Of a DNA stretch of 64,000 bases, positions 1 through 10,040 are shown piece by piece (the first letter of the stretch is position 1; each line of letters begins with the position of its first letter). The notes beneath the pieces were generated by a model, which searched no databases, was not told the origin of the DNA, and saw only the letters and a list, made by a program, of their open reading frames with translations. The DNA lies in assembly GCA_030562195.1 (NCBI GenBank), contig JAUJPP010000005.1, positions 39,481,106 to 39,545,105 of the forward strand. Reading direction: 5' to 3'. The stretch comes from Nipponacmea schrenckii. Lineage: Eukaryota; Mollusca; Gastropoda; Lottiidae. The position numbers and the translations under genes were made by a program.

Positions 1-392
1 AAGCTATTAGCAAAACACAGGCTAGCAGGAAATGTGATACCTCGACCGTTAATAAATAAGTTCATGGTGGATCCTCCAATCAGCGATACAGAAAGAATTT
101 GTCGGCAATTATTGTTACCCAAGGAAGAGAAAGTGGAGACTACGAGGGTTGAAGAACTAATGCTCGGTTCAGGTACGTTATCTGTAATAGTCTTCATATT
201 ATATCATTTTGAATCGTGCTTCTGTACATTTGGCGACCACCTAAACTGGATGATTGCTTCATTTTCGTTCTAAAGGAAGCATGGGATGTTAAGATGTACC
301 TTACACAGTAAGTGTATCATAATTGATATATGTATATACTTGGTATGTTTTAGAACAAAAGAAACAGAATAACGGATCAGGAGAAGATATAG
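1..392 (+). CDS. Two candidate coding exons of a gene that begins upstream of the window
   Basis: The first exon is open from base 1 to 172 in frame 1 (57 codons plus one base) and ends at a good donor, G then GTACGT. A second exon runs 354-392, preceded by a TTTTAG acceptor and followed by GTAAGC. It is exactly 13 codons long and phase 1 on both sides, so it keeps the frame and could be skipped without a shift. The first exon is charged and rich in Lys, Glu and Leu; the second encodes a hydrophilic Gln/Asn/Gly linker. I recognise no domain. Since the next genic sequence on this strand encodes an ITIH C-terminal domain, these could be linker exons of an ITIH gene between the VWA domain and the C-terminal domain, but no continuous model links them and the region between is filled with repeats. 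Confidence 0.4.
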
Positions 393-419
393 GTAAGCAA
401 TAAATATCGCTTCGTGTTT

Positions 420-1008
420 GATACTGATATGTTGCGATCAAGATATAGATGTGTCATTTTTCGGTTAGTTGGTTGGTAAATGACAAGTTAACGTTCGATT
501 CCTGTGGATGCTGATATCACAAACTAGGTAGTTGTTGGTAGATGACAAGTTAACGTTCGCTTCCAGTGGATGCTGATATCACAAACTAGGTAGTTGTTGG
601 TAAATGACAAGTTAACGTTCGATTCCTGTGGATGCTGATATCACAAACTAGGTAGTTGTTGGTAAATGACAAGTTAACGGTCGCTTCAAGCAGATGTTGA
701 TATCAGAAACTAGGTAGTTGTTGGTAGATGACAAGTTAACGTTCGATTCCTGTGGATGCTGATATCACAAACTAGGTAGTTTTTGGTAGATGACAAGTTA
801 ACGTTCGATTCCTGTGAATTCTGATATCACAAACTAGGTAGTTGTTGGTAAATGACAAGTTAACGGTCGCTTCAAGCAGATGTTGATATCAGAAACTAGG
901 CAGTTGTTGGTAAATGACAAGTTAACGTTCGCTTTCAGTGGATGCTGATATCACAAACTAGGTAGTTGTTGATAGATGCCAAGTTAACGTTCGCTTTCAG
1001 CGGATGCT
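420..1008. repeat. 62-bp minisatellite, left block
   Basis: About nine head-to-tail units with an exact 62-bp period: the core TGACAAGTTAACG recurs at 481, 543, 605, 667, 729, 791, 853, 915 and, with one change, 977. The units fall into two subtypes (CGATTCCTGTGGATGCTGAT against GGTCGCTTCAAGCAGATGTT) that are interleaved, which suggests block amplification. The array resumes at about 3278 beyond a foldback transposon. Confidence 0.95.
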
Positions 1009-3276
1009 ATGGAAGACAATCCCTGCCATAATTAATCATTCTTAATGCTTAATTCGGTGTTAAACATTAGTACAGTAAAATCAACATTTGTACGCTTAAT
1101 TTGACATTTGTTCGCTAAATTCATAATTTGTTGTTAAAATTTTATCATTCGAATAAAAAATGTTACTGAACAAATTAACGATAAAGCCGAACTAATATTG
1201 CCCACTTCATAACGCCGAATGAAGTTTACCGAACAAAAGTTGAAAAACATTTCTCGCATTTCATGAGAACGATATCATTATGACGACATGTGGCGCTGCT
1301 CAATTTTAGTTAGGGCTTCGTTCCTATTTGTTTCGCCATTTTTTATGGCCGGCTAGTGGCTGTGTACAAAGTAATTATCTTATTATGAATTCCAATTTTG
1401 TGATAAAGAGCGAAGTTTTTAATCAAACTCTTGGTTCTCTTTATTCATTGGAATGTAAGATTTTGAGATAAATATGGTTCCTATACCAGGAAATGTTTTG
1501 AAAAATGGCCAATTTTTGTACAGTCCACAGTAATGCTTGTGGGACAGATATTTTGATGGAATTAGCAAATTCCCAACTACATGGTTTCTTCAGACCTTTG
1601 AAAATATCGAAAATTCCAATATGAAAGTATTTTCATGACAAGCTTAGTTACTGGCCAGTTCGAGACGAAGACTCGTCATGGCCAATCTTAGAAAAATAGC
1701 CAATTTTTGAATAGTCCACTCTGATGGGACTCTGGTGGGCTATATGTTTTGATGGAATTGGCAGAATCCCAACCACATGGCGCCTTCAGACCTTTGAATA
1801 TCCCCAAAATTCCAAAGAAATGGTATTTTCATGCCAAACTTAGTGACTGGTCAGTCAGTGATGAAGACTCTTCATGGCCAATTTTTTTAAAATGGCCAAT
1901 TTTTTAACAGTCCACGGTGATGGTGGTCGGGGATAAATTTTGATGGAATTGGCAGAATCCCAATCCACATGGCGCCTTCAGACCTGTGAATATCCCCAAA
2001 ATTCCAAAGAAATGGTATTTTCATGCCAAGCTTAGTGACTGGTCAGTCAGTGATGAAAACTCTTCATGGCCAATTGATAAAATATGGCCAATTTTTTATC
2101 AGTCCACGCTGATCGTGGTGGGGCATAAGTTTTGATGGAATTGGTAGAATCCCTACCACATGTGGTGCCTTCAGACCTATGAAAATCCAAAAAATTCCAA
2201 TGAAATGGTATTTCCATGCCAAATTTAGCGACTGGCCAATGAATCCTCTTCCTCCCAAAAAAGGGGGGAAGGGATCTTTTGAAGTCTGCCATATCTGATA
2301 GTATAGATATGGAGGCTTCAGAGGATGATGCGCAAGTCTTCCCTACCACATGTGGTGCCTTCAGACCTATGAAAATCCAAAAAATTACAATGAAATGGTA
2401 TTTTCATGCCAAATTTAGCGACTGGCCAGTCAGTGATGAAGACTCTTGATGGCAATTTTTTTGAAAAATGACCTTTGTTTGAAAATTCCAGGCTGATGGT
2501 GGTGGGGAATAAATTTTGAATTGGCAGAATCCCCAAACCCAAAAAGTGGCTTCTGACCTTTATGCCCCACCACCCCACAACCATAAGCGTGGACTGTTAA
2601 AAATTGGCGACCAGCCATAACAAGTCTTCATCTTTATCTGGCCAGTACCTAAACTTGGCATGAAAATACTATTATATTGGAATTTTAGATATATTCACAC
2701 GTCTGAAGAAACCATGTGGTAGGGATTTTGTAAATTCCATCAAACTATCTGTCCCACCACCATCACTGTGGACTGTACAAAAATTGGCCATTTTGAAAAA
2801 ATTTCATGGTATAGGCCCCATATTTATCTCAAAATCTCACATTCCAATGAATAAAGAGTACCAAGAGTTTGATTAAAAACTTCAAATTGGAATTCATAAT
2901 AAGATTCTTTACTTTGTACACAGCCACTTGCCGGCCATAAAAATTGACCAAATAAATAGGAACGAAGCCCTAACTCAAATTGAGCAGCGCCACTTGTCGT
3001 CATAATGATAAAATTCTCATAAAATGCGAGAAATGTTTTTCAACATTTGTTCGGTAAACTTCATTCGGCGTTATGAAGTGGGCAATATTAGTTCGGCTTT
3101 ATCGTTAATTTGTTCAGTAATATTCTTTATTCGAATGATAAAATTTTAACAACAAATTATGAATTTAGCGAACGAATGTCAAATTAAGCGTACAAATGTT
3201 GATTTTACTGTACTAATGTTTATCACCGAATTAAGCATTAAGAATGATTAATTATGGCAGGGGTTGTCTTCCATAG
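1009..3276. mobile_element. Foldback (long-inverted-repeat) DNA transposon inserted in a minisatellite
   Basis: The ends are inverted copies: the left end reads ATGGAAGACAATCCCTGCC and the right end is its near-exact complement (GGCAGGGGTTGTCTTCCAT). The inverted arms extend inwards for roughly 650 bp each with high similarity, through landmarks such as TTCGGTAAACTTCATTCGGC near 3051 and its counterpart near 1210. The centre (about 1500-2640) consists of degenerate tandem copies of a roughly 180-bp unit. There is no transposase reading frame; the short minus-strand frames here lie in the tandem unit. Minisatellite units flank both sides. No clean target-site duplication could be assigned because the flanks are themselves repeats. 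It is probably a non-autonomous element. Confidence 0.85.
1500..2640. repeat. Degenerate ~180-bp tandem repeats forming the core of the foldback element
   Basis: Recurring modules are AATGGCCAATTTTTTAACAG, then a CCACxxTGATGGTGGTGGGG-like stretch, then TTTTGATGGAATTGGCAGAA, then CATGGCGCCTTCAGACC, then GGTATTTTCATGCC and AGTCAGTGATGAAGACTCTT. They occur near 1500, 1680, 1880, 2060, 2340 and 2450 with drift and partial inversion. This is a minisatellite internal to the transposon. Confidence 0.75.
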
Positions 3277-3277
3277 T

Positions 3278-3400
3278 TGGTAGATGACAAGTTAACGTTC
3301 GATTGCTGTGGATGCTGATATCACAAACAAGGTTGTTTTTTTGTAGACGACAAGTTAACGTTCACTTCTGGCGAGTGCTGATATTGCAAACACAAAATCG
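3278..3400. repeat. 62-bp minisatellite, right block
   Basis: About two diverged units of the array seen at 420-1008 (TGACAAGTTAACGTTCGATT near 3286, a more degenerate unit near 3350). They continue the array on the far side of the foldback element. Confidence 0.85.
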
Positions 3401-4009
3401 TAGTTGTTGGTATTCGTAGCAATTGGTGATTGGGTTGGTTCAAGTTAAATGATTCTGTGCTGTTGGTTTGGTTGTTGATGTCATTTTCTCTGACTGACAC
3501 CATTTCAATCTATAACCCGAGTGATCACTATGCACAATGAGCTCTTGACCAGCTTTCACCAATCAGACGGAATGTTCAATACGCACACTGTCTTCCACAT
3601 TCGCAGAATTTTATTTATGCTTCTATTTTCCATTATTATTCCTAATAGATCAACAGTATATTTTCAGAAAGAGTTTTCAATAAGCCCAGCGACATGGTTA
3701 GCTAGTGGACGAAGAATGAATTTCAAGATGAGATGCGGAAGCAATTTATGGATAATAGTGACTTTTTCATAAAGATGGTATTAAAATAAACCTCTTTTAT
3801 AATTCATTTATAACACTTTTCTTTTTGTTGAATGATAGTAGTAAACGATAGTCTATAGGGATAGGGATGTCCACTTTGTTCTCTACGTTAATTTTGACTA
3901 AACGGAATTTTGAACACGGGTCCTTCATCCTTGCTTACCCCCCTTCCCGTCTACTTGCTTCCTTTCATCTCATTTGAAGTATATCAACGGACCACTGTTA
4001 CCCATATTC
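3401..4009. other. Non-coding stretch, no gene seen
   Basis: Only short unsupported reading frames occur here. The frame at 3521-3772 has AG acceptor-like sites but no usable donor and no recognisable protein. Confidence 0.5.
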
Positions 4010-4590
4010 ACAATATCAACCTACGACCAACTTCACCTAATACATCTTCACAATGTCAAGCTATTACAAACTTTATTTTATACATCTACACCATTTCAAG
4101 TTATTACAAACTTCATCTTATGCATCTTCATAATGTCAATGTATTAGAAAATTCGTCTTATACATCTTACAATGTCAAGTTATTACAAAAATTCATCTTA
4201 TACATCTTCACAATGTCAATCTATTAGAAACTTCATCTTACCTATTTTCACAATATCAAGTTATTAAAGACTTCATCTAATACATCTTTACTATGTCTAG
4301 TTATTACAAACTTCATCTAATACATCTTCACAATGTCTAGTTATTACAAACTTCATCTAATATATCTTTACTATGTCTAGTTATTACAAACTTCATCTAA
4401 TACATCTTTACTATGTCTAGTTATTACAAACTTCATCTAATATATCTTTACTATGTCTAGTTATTACAAACTTCATCTAATACATCTTTACTATGTATAG
4501 TATTATAAACTTCATCTAATATATCTTTACTATGTCTAGTTATTACAAACTTCGAAATTATATATCTTCACAATGTTGTCAAATTATAAC
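4010..4590. repeat. 40-bp minisatellite
   Basis: About fourteen tandem units built on TTATTACAAACTTCATCTAA followed by TACATCTTTACTATGTCTAG. The units after 4240 are nearly identical and those before 4200 are more diverged, so the array has a young and an old end. Frames crossing it are artefacts of the repeat. Confidence 0.93.
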
Positions 4591-4855
4591 ACGGAAAGAA
4601 GTGATTGGATCGGATTGGACGTCTTCAAGCAAAAGCTACTAGTTAATAAGACCATGTCAAAACTTGTATTCAAGATATGTCTTATTGTCAATAGCCTGAC
4701 ATTGTGAAGATGACTTGTTACCATGAGACCTAATTAATTAATAATTAGTAAAACTCATATAGAGTTTCTAAATCTAAGATAGCCAGACGATTACACTGGT
4801 ATTGCGTCTAACTTGAATGTAATATTACAATCTTTACTGTAAAGAACAGAAAGAT

Positions 4856-5023
4856 ACTAGCAAGAGAATTGATTTTTTTCATTTTGAGCTCGTTAAAGGA
4901 CTTTGCCGAGTGTTGAACCAATTAGTGTTAAATATTTAAATACTAGCAAGAGAATTGATTTTTTTTCATTTTGAGCTCGTTAAAGGACCTTGCCGAGTGT
5001 TGAACCAATTAGTGTTAAATATT
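4856..5023. repeat. Two-copy tandem duplication of about 84 bp
   Basis: ACTAGCAAGAGAATTGATTT, then CATTTTGAGCTCGTTAAAGG and GAACCAATTAGTGTTAAATA occur at about 4856-4939 and again at about 4942-5023 with only one or two differences. The duplication lies less than 200 bp upstream of the candidate signal-peptide exon at 5182 and could be part of its promoter or 5' leader. Confidence 0.9.
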
Positions 5024-5181
5024 TTGATTCATACTTAGTGAACGCGACCAACGATTCCGACAAAAATAACCATTGTAGGAAAATAGGAATTATTAAAAAA
5101 TTCAATCAAAGAATATTGATTTTCAAATGCAATTCCATTCGAACGGGTATCACAATTTTAACATTGAAAAGTGAAAATAAA

Positions 5182-7845
5182 ATGGCTACAGAAGGCTTAC
5201 GATTGTGTTTTACCATCGGAATATCTACAATACTTCTATTGTCTACATCAGTACAAACTATACACCAAGTTGGTAAGTGTATTTTCCATCAATATACCAG
5301 TCGATATCTACCCTTGATGAGGCAAACGTATTCTCGCCAACGATATGTGCTATCTTAATTCAATTTAACGAATAAATGTAAGAAACATGGCCTAATAGTA
5401 TGGACGCTAGAATCAAATCTATTTTATTTATACTTCTCCTTCGTTTTACTACACAAAGTTACAACAATCCACATCGTCATCATCAGGTGAAATGGGTCTC
5501 TATCCCTATTAGGTCCAAGAAGATTTATACGTTTATTTCATTGCATTTTAGCATCGTAATTTTTTCAATCAATGATTTTTATCATGTACAAGTCTTATAT
5601 TGGATAGTAACTTGTTACTTTTCAATCACCCTAATCACTTAATTGCTAACACACATTTTATTTATTTAGCAAAAGGAACATTAAACTTATAAGTCCTGTG
5701 CCTGTGCTTTCGTAACTTTGTCATTAGTACAAAGTTACAACCTTTAATCCCTAAAGGATTAAATCAAATCAAATCTTCTTATGATCCTGATCTTTCGCTT
5801 CAATCAATGTTATAATGAATGGTATGATATTTTATATTTTATGGATGGTGATCCTGAATTTATTGTGAGTGTGTCTGGTATATTTAAACCGTTATGTTTT
5901 AGTCTGGAGGGTCAAAGCGGGGAGATAATTCGTCTAATACAAGATGGAAATACTGGTAAATATATTTATATCAAATGGACTCAGTCTATCAATTTTACCA
6001 TCTTTTTCTATGTTAAATCACGAAACTCAACCTTCCATAACTTTTTCAAGAAATCTCGTTGAAAACCTTCCAATATGTCACATTAAAGTCTGGCCAATAC
6101 ATGTAATTAGTTTCTGTACAAAAATTCAATACATCATGACCATGCAATTTTATGTAATTTCCTTCTGCCTATCAAATCTCTCATCATCTCACAAAATCTG
6201 AAATAAAGGGTAATTTCAAACATTAAATTTCAAATACTGACGAAAAATAAATCAAGCATGGGCATTCAAAAATTTCGAAGGGGGGGAGAGAATTTGTAAA
6301 AATACACCCATTAGCATAAAATATTTTGGTGGTCTGAGTCAAAATAGAACACAACCTACGAAAATCAACTCTCTGATTTCGGGCTTATAATATTTGTCAA
6401 CTCAAAACCTTTTGACTATATAGAGAGTAAAAATATTTAAAAAGGGATTGCTTGATTATGCATCTATATATCGAGAACAATAATTCTAGCGTCTATCATC
6501 AGCACTATCTGATAACTGGTCAATGCCATGGATTAGAGTAATTTCAGAAATAATGTATTCCCTTTATCGCAAACACCATCCAAGCCAAATCTTGTAGAAG
6601 AAGCGATACTAGTGTATAGTATGATAACGGGTTATTAGATTATCACAAGCTACTGTCAAATGATGTTATTATTGTTTGCTCTTGTTTATGCTTGTTTGTG
6701 CTTTATAGTCTGACCCTGTGAATTTTATTACGCAGTGCCATTATGTACCTATTTCCCAGAATGTAGGATACTCTTCTTATTTCATTCATTACATTCAATT
6801 TTCTTTTTTAGGTATATCAGTAAATGCCAAGTTGATATCTGATGAGACAAACCACACCTTTATTGGGACTGTTTCCATTATCCGAAAAAATGTCATTATA
6901 ATCGTCAAGCCGCACATAATCATTGTACATAGAGAACGATTTCAATGGAACGATATAACAGCGTTCCTTGTTCGAGGACATCGGGTGGTTATAGGAAAGA
7001 ATCTACTTGCTGTGACATATAGAAACCTGAACGTTACAGCCATAGTAAAACGCCATGAAACTGGTCAGAAGAATGGTACACAGAGTTTGTCTTATCTCGG
7101 CTTTTATTTATCTGACGCCAGGGGATTTTCACCATACACTCATGGTCTCTTAGGTACGACTTTCAAAATAATTCTTTCATTAACTTTGACACAATATGTG
7201 AAGGAAAAAGTTTGTAAATATATCATTCAAGTTTTTAATTTTTTCACTATTGTTCAGTTAATGATAAATTTGGTTATGGTTTAATTAATTTTACCTATAT
7301 ACCCAAAACGGTTAATTAAGGCAAAAAAGATTTTGTTTCCATAGAATAACATAGGTTCACTCTTCATCTGTTTTTCAAAACTGATCAATTGGGATTGTAA
7401 ATGGTAGCCACTAGAAATTAAGAAATGTAGCTTTCCTAGGAATGTTCTACATGGCGAATGGTAGCATACATCGCATCAGCTTGATCTTTCAATGTCGTCC
7501 ACCGTTTGAATCAGCAACACGAAATGATCGAGGCTTCATTTCCCGACTAGAAATATCAATCAAAATACATTGTATATTTCAGGCCAGTTCCTTCACAAAA
7601 CAGTCGAGATTGAGAATCTCAGATACAGAAATAACAGAGCTAAAGCCAGACTAAGTGTAACCTCGCCATTGAATCCTATTCCAAGACGTGCCATGGCGAT
7701 ACTGGGTTCAAAGATGAACAGAGCTGTGAATGCCTCTACACCATGTTGGGTGTTACGACAGGATGGTCGTGGTGTGGTTGATGGACGCTATAATAACTAT
7801 ATTGTAAACAGTATGAGAGACACTTCTAATTTACAATTACATTAA
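5182..7845 (+). CDS. Secreted protein with inter-alpha-trypsin inhibitor heavy-chain C-terminal domain (ITIH-like)
   Basis: Candidate exons are 5182-5272, 5781 (or 5841)-5955, 6812-7153 and 7583-7845. The first encodes Met followed by a hydrophobic signal-like segment (CFTIGISTILLLSTSVQT) and ends in phase 1 at GTAAGT. The second carries DGDPEFIVSV and CFSLEGQSGEII, matching the VDGDPHFI and CFNIDxxPGKIL motifs at the start of the ITIH C-terminal domain. The third carries GFYLSDARGFSPYTHGLLG, matching the family's THGLLGQF motif across the next junction. The last has CWVLRQDGRGVVDGRYNNYI, matching the terminal CW...G.(I/V)DG...YIV motif. Phase 1 is kept at every identified junction. In vertebrates this domain ends a heavy chain that also has VIT and VWA domains; neither is visible here. 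The second exon lacks a canonical acceptor, and the stop codon overlaps a MITE end. It may be the 3' part of a longer gene that includes the exons at 1-392. The domain call is firm; the 5' end is not. Confidence 0.72.
5640..5775 (+). mobile_element. Short SINE-like element with a 3' hairpin and ATCAA-rich tail
   Basis: The motif CTGTGCTTTCGTA is followed by a perfect 10-bp hairpin (GTAACTTTGT at 5712-5721 pairs with ACAAAGTTAC at 5729-5738), then AACCTTTAATCCC and an AAATCAAATCAAATC tail. A second copy of the CTGTGCTTTCGTA-hairpin-ACAACCT arrangement lies at 24477-24515 with a different stem sequence that still pairs. The left boundary is uncertain. The tail ends just before the ITIH exon that begins with the DGDPEF block. 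Confidence 0.5.
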
Positions 7846-8179
7846 AGGGATACTGCATCTTAGAATAAACATAATATTTAAAATATTTAAACTTAGACAA
7901 AAAGAGTATATATTCCTGCTGCCATAAATGACATAATAGAATCTTTATATGATCTGATAAATCCAATCAAAACTTATTAATTACCCATAAAAATGCAATT
8001 GAATATTGAAAATTGAATGATGGTTTTCAATAATGACTTAGTTTTGTGGGTTTTCCATATTTTACAGGGGTACAGTTACTTTATGACATCAGACAAGTTC
8101 ACTGATGAATATATACTCATATTGACCATTCCTGAGAACTAAAATTTTATGTTCATGCTAAGATGCAGTATCACTTTAA
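7842..8179. mobile_element. TTAA-ended foldback MITE, copy overlapping the ITIH stop codon
   Basis: It begins TTAAAGGGATACTGCATCTT and ends with the inverse (AAGATGCAGTATCACTTTAA). The inside keeps the family signature GATGAATATATACTCATATTGACC. The terminal inverted repeats are about 30 bp and TTAA is present at both ends, as with TTAA-targeting (piggyBac-type) insertion; superfamily assignment is inference. The TAA stop of the ITIH frame (7843-7845) lies within the left TTAA, so the transcript's 3' UTR would be transposon-derived. Confidence 0.85.
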
Positions 8180-8412
8180 ATATTATATATTTCCCCAAAA
8201 AAACTATTTATATTATCTTCCGTTTTGACTAGGGTTACGTCACGTGTTTCCAAAACACATGCCTCATCAGGATAGTTTTATTAGCAATGTGGGTAACCTG
8301 AGGTTATTTAGTTAAAGCCAATCTCGGCGAGTTTTCATTATTACATCTTAAGTATGATTCTCTTAAACAAGAAGATGTTAAGACAACTTAGATTTAATGT
8401 CAATTTTACCAC

Positions 8413-8475
8413 TAATGAAATGAAATGAAATGAATGGAGTTATTCGTCCTACTCAACTACACCTTACGGGCTAAT
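8413..8475 (+). mobile_element. Fragment of the 320-bp GAGCCACCGCGGCTCC repeat family (head)
   Basis: AATGAATGGAGTTATTCGTCCTACTC followed by CACCTTACGGGCTAATGAAGACGG matches the 5' part of the longer copies at 41078 and 36000. It is truncated downstream. Confidence 0.75.
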
Positions 8476-8583
8476 GAAGACGGTGTTTTACCACTAAGGT
8501 TAATAGAGCTAGTAATCTTATTTCTGGGAATTTATTCTTAATTTTGTAAAAACAAAACAAAACAATATTTCACCATATTACAT

Positions 8584-8740
8584 TGCTTGGTTACTTTGAG
8601 TAAATGGCGCCTGTTGGTTCCGATCTCGATCGGAGCATGAAAGTTCGATGACCTTAAATAAGTCTTCTTCACTCATAATTCCAGTCCACCTAGCTGTAAA
8701 TGGGTACGGATAATCCAGAGGTTTGGGAAAGAGGTTTGGC
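8584..8740 (+). mobile_element. SINE-like repeat family B (GCTGTAAATGGGTA motif)
   Basis: TTGCTTGGTTACTTTGAG, then TCACTCATAATTCCAGTCCA and CCTAGCTGTAAATGGGTACGG. The same order of motifs occurs at 20775-20925 and, inverted, at 39590-39745. No reading frame; length and dispersion fit a SINE, but no poly(A) tail or target duplication could be defined. Confidence 0.6.
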
Positions 8741-8949
8741 TGGTAGAAAGGATTATTAACTGTAAACCTAAGTCCTTGTAAAATATAGTTGTTTCCAACA
8801 CCTTTTCATGGCGACTATGACGTATATATTTCACGTGTCGCCCTTTAAATTTGTGAAGCAGACTGCCACTTTTGTTGTTGATTGAATGGAAACGGATAAC
8901 AAAGTTCACAATCATACGATATGATTTAATTAAACGAAGGCCACTCAAT

Positions 8950-9827
8950 CATAGAAACGTCTACCCATTTTCTATTTTGTTGATAAATGAAATTTCAAGA
9001 CTGGGTCCAAGCCTATGTTATTTTTATTTACAATGAATTAAACAAATCACGACTTCCCTAAGATGTCAAGATTGTCTAATAGCCTATACATAACATTTTT
9101 TTCCGTATACAAGGATTGTACTTGATAAATACCTAGTCTGTAGTTAATCCGCAAGTATGCTGTCTCATTGCTTCAATTCAATTTAAAGCGGGCAATATCT
9201 ACAGGGAGAGGAGGAGGTAGAGGGGTGGGGATGGGGTGGGTTAGATCTGACACAAGTCTGCATCTGAAAGTTTCAAGATTTTTAGTTACCCCATGCAACT
9301 AGCACACTTTTGCCAACGATACTGAAAGGCCTAGATGTCATTCAAAATAAATTCTCTCAACCACCCTAATAAAAAAGATATGACGTCATAATGTGTACGA
9401 GAAAAATGGCGTCTACAAGATCATCCAGATCTTTGTCAAAACGGCATGAAATGATATTGAATTGATAACAACTCGACACGTTTCGCTATCAAGATCTTTG
9501 GAACTTCTCTAGCTGAAACATTAGTCGAACGAAACTCGTTGGTGGTAATGTGACCATGTCAATATCTTTCAGTTGTGGGTAGTTGATGCCTGTCCTATTG
9601 GCAGTAAGTGGCGGCGACATAACGTTTCGTAGGAAAAAATGTCATGAAAAATTCTTTTGAAAACCTTTCTTAGGGATCCGAAGGTAATCTTTGAAATAAA
9701 AGGACTTGAAACTTTCCTTGAAGACGTCCCTGCTGCCTGTTTATTCATTTCTGGTAATTCCAATATTGACCGTACTTCTCGGTAGGTCGATCAACTTATA
9801 CCCTATAACCCCAGTGGAAAAAAGCCC
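8950..9827. other. Gene-free stretch
   Basis: AT-rich with one purine-rich G-run tract near 9200-9245 (GGAGGAGGTAGAGGGGTGGGG). The minus-strand frame at 9569-9763 has no splice support or recognisable domain. Confidence 0.4.
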
Positions 9828-10040
9828 TTGTCATCAGATAAATCAGGACTTCTACAACCAATTGTTAATCTTGAGGTGAAGAAACTATCCTTCTGGTATT
9901 GTGGGCTGTTTTTTGGAACTCGCCATTGTACAACCGCAGCAAGTTTCAAAAAGGCCTTAAAAACATTATTATTCAAAGATGCTTTTTCTGAACAAAAACT
10001 TAAAACTAGTTACAAGTGCAACCGAAACGATGCGCTATAA
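9828..10040 (+). pseudogene. LINE reverse-transcriptase C-terminal relic
   Basis: The frame ends with SFKKALKTLLFKDAF, the typical end of a CR1/L2-type LINE ORF2 (a WNSLP block, then FKK.LK..LF). The preceding WN block is in a different frame (TGG AAC TCG CCA near 9915), so at least one frameshift separates them. No upstream polymerase motifs remain. This is a heavily truncated dead copy. Confidence 0.5.

Noticed and set aside
2047..2618. Overlapping minus-strand frames of 62-100 codons
   Set aside because: They repeat the same peptide because they lie in the tandem core of the foldback element; not a transposase.
3910..4227. 105-codon plus-strand frame
   Set aside because: Mostly the 40-bp minisatellite read in frame.
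5400..5642. Possible alternative signal-peptide exon (MDARIKSILFILLL) with a CAG then GTGAAA donor at about 5487
   Set aside because: The donor would be phase 0 while the downstream ITIH exons need phase 1, and no consistent acceptor exists.
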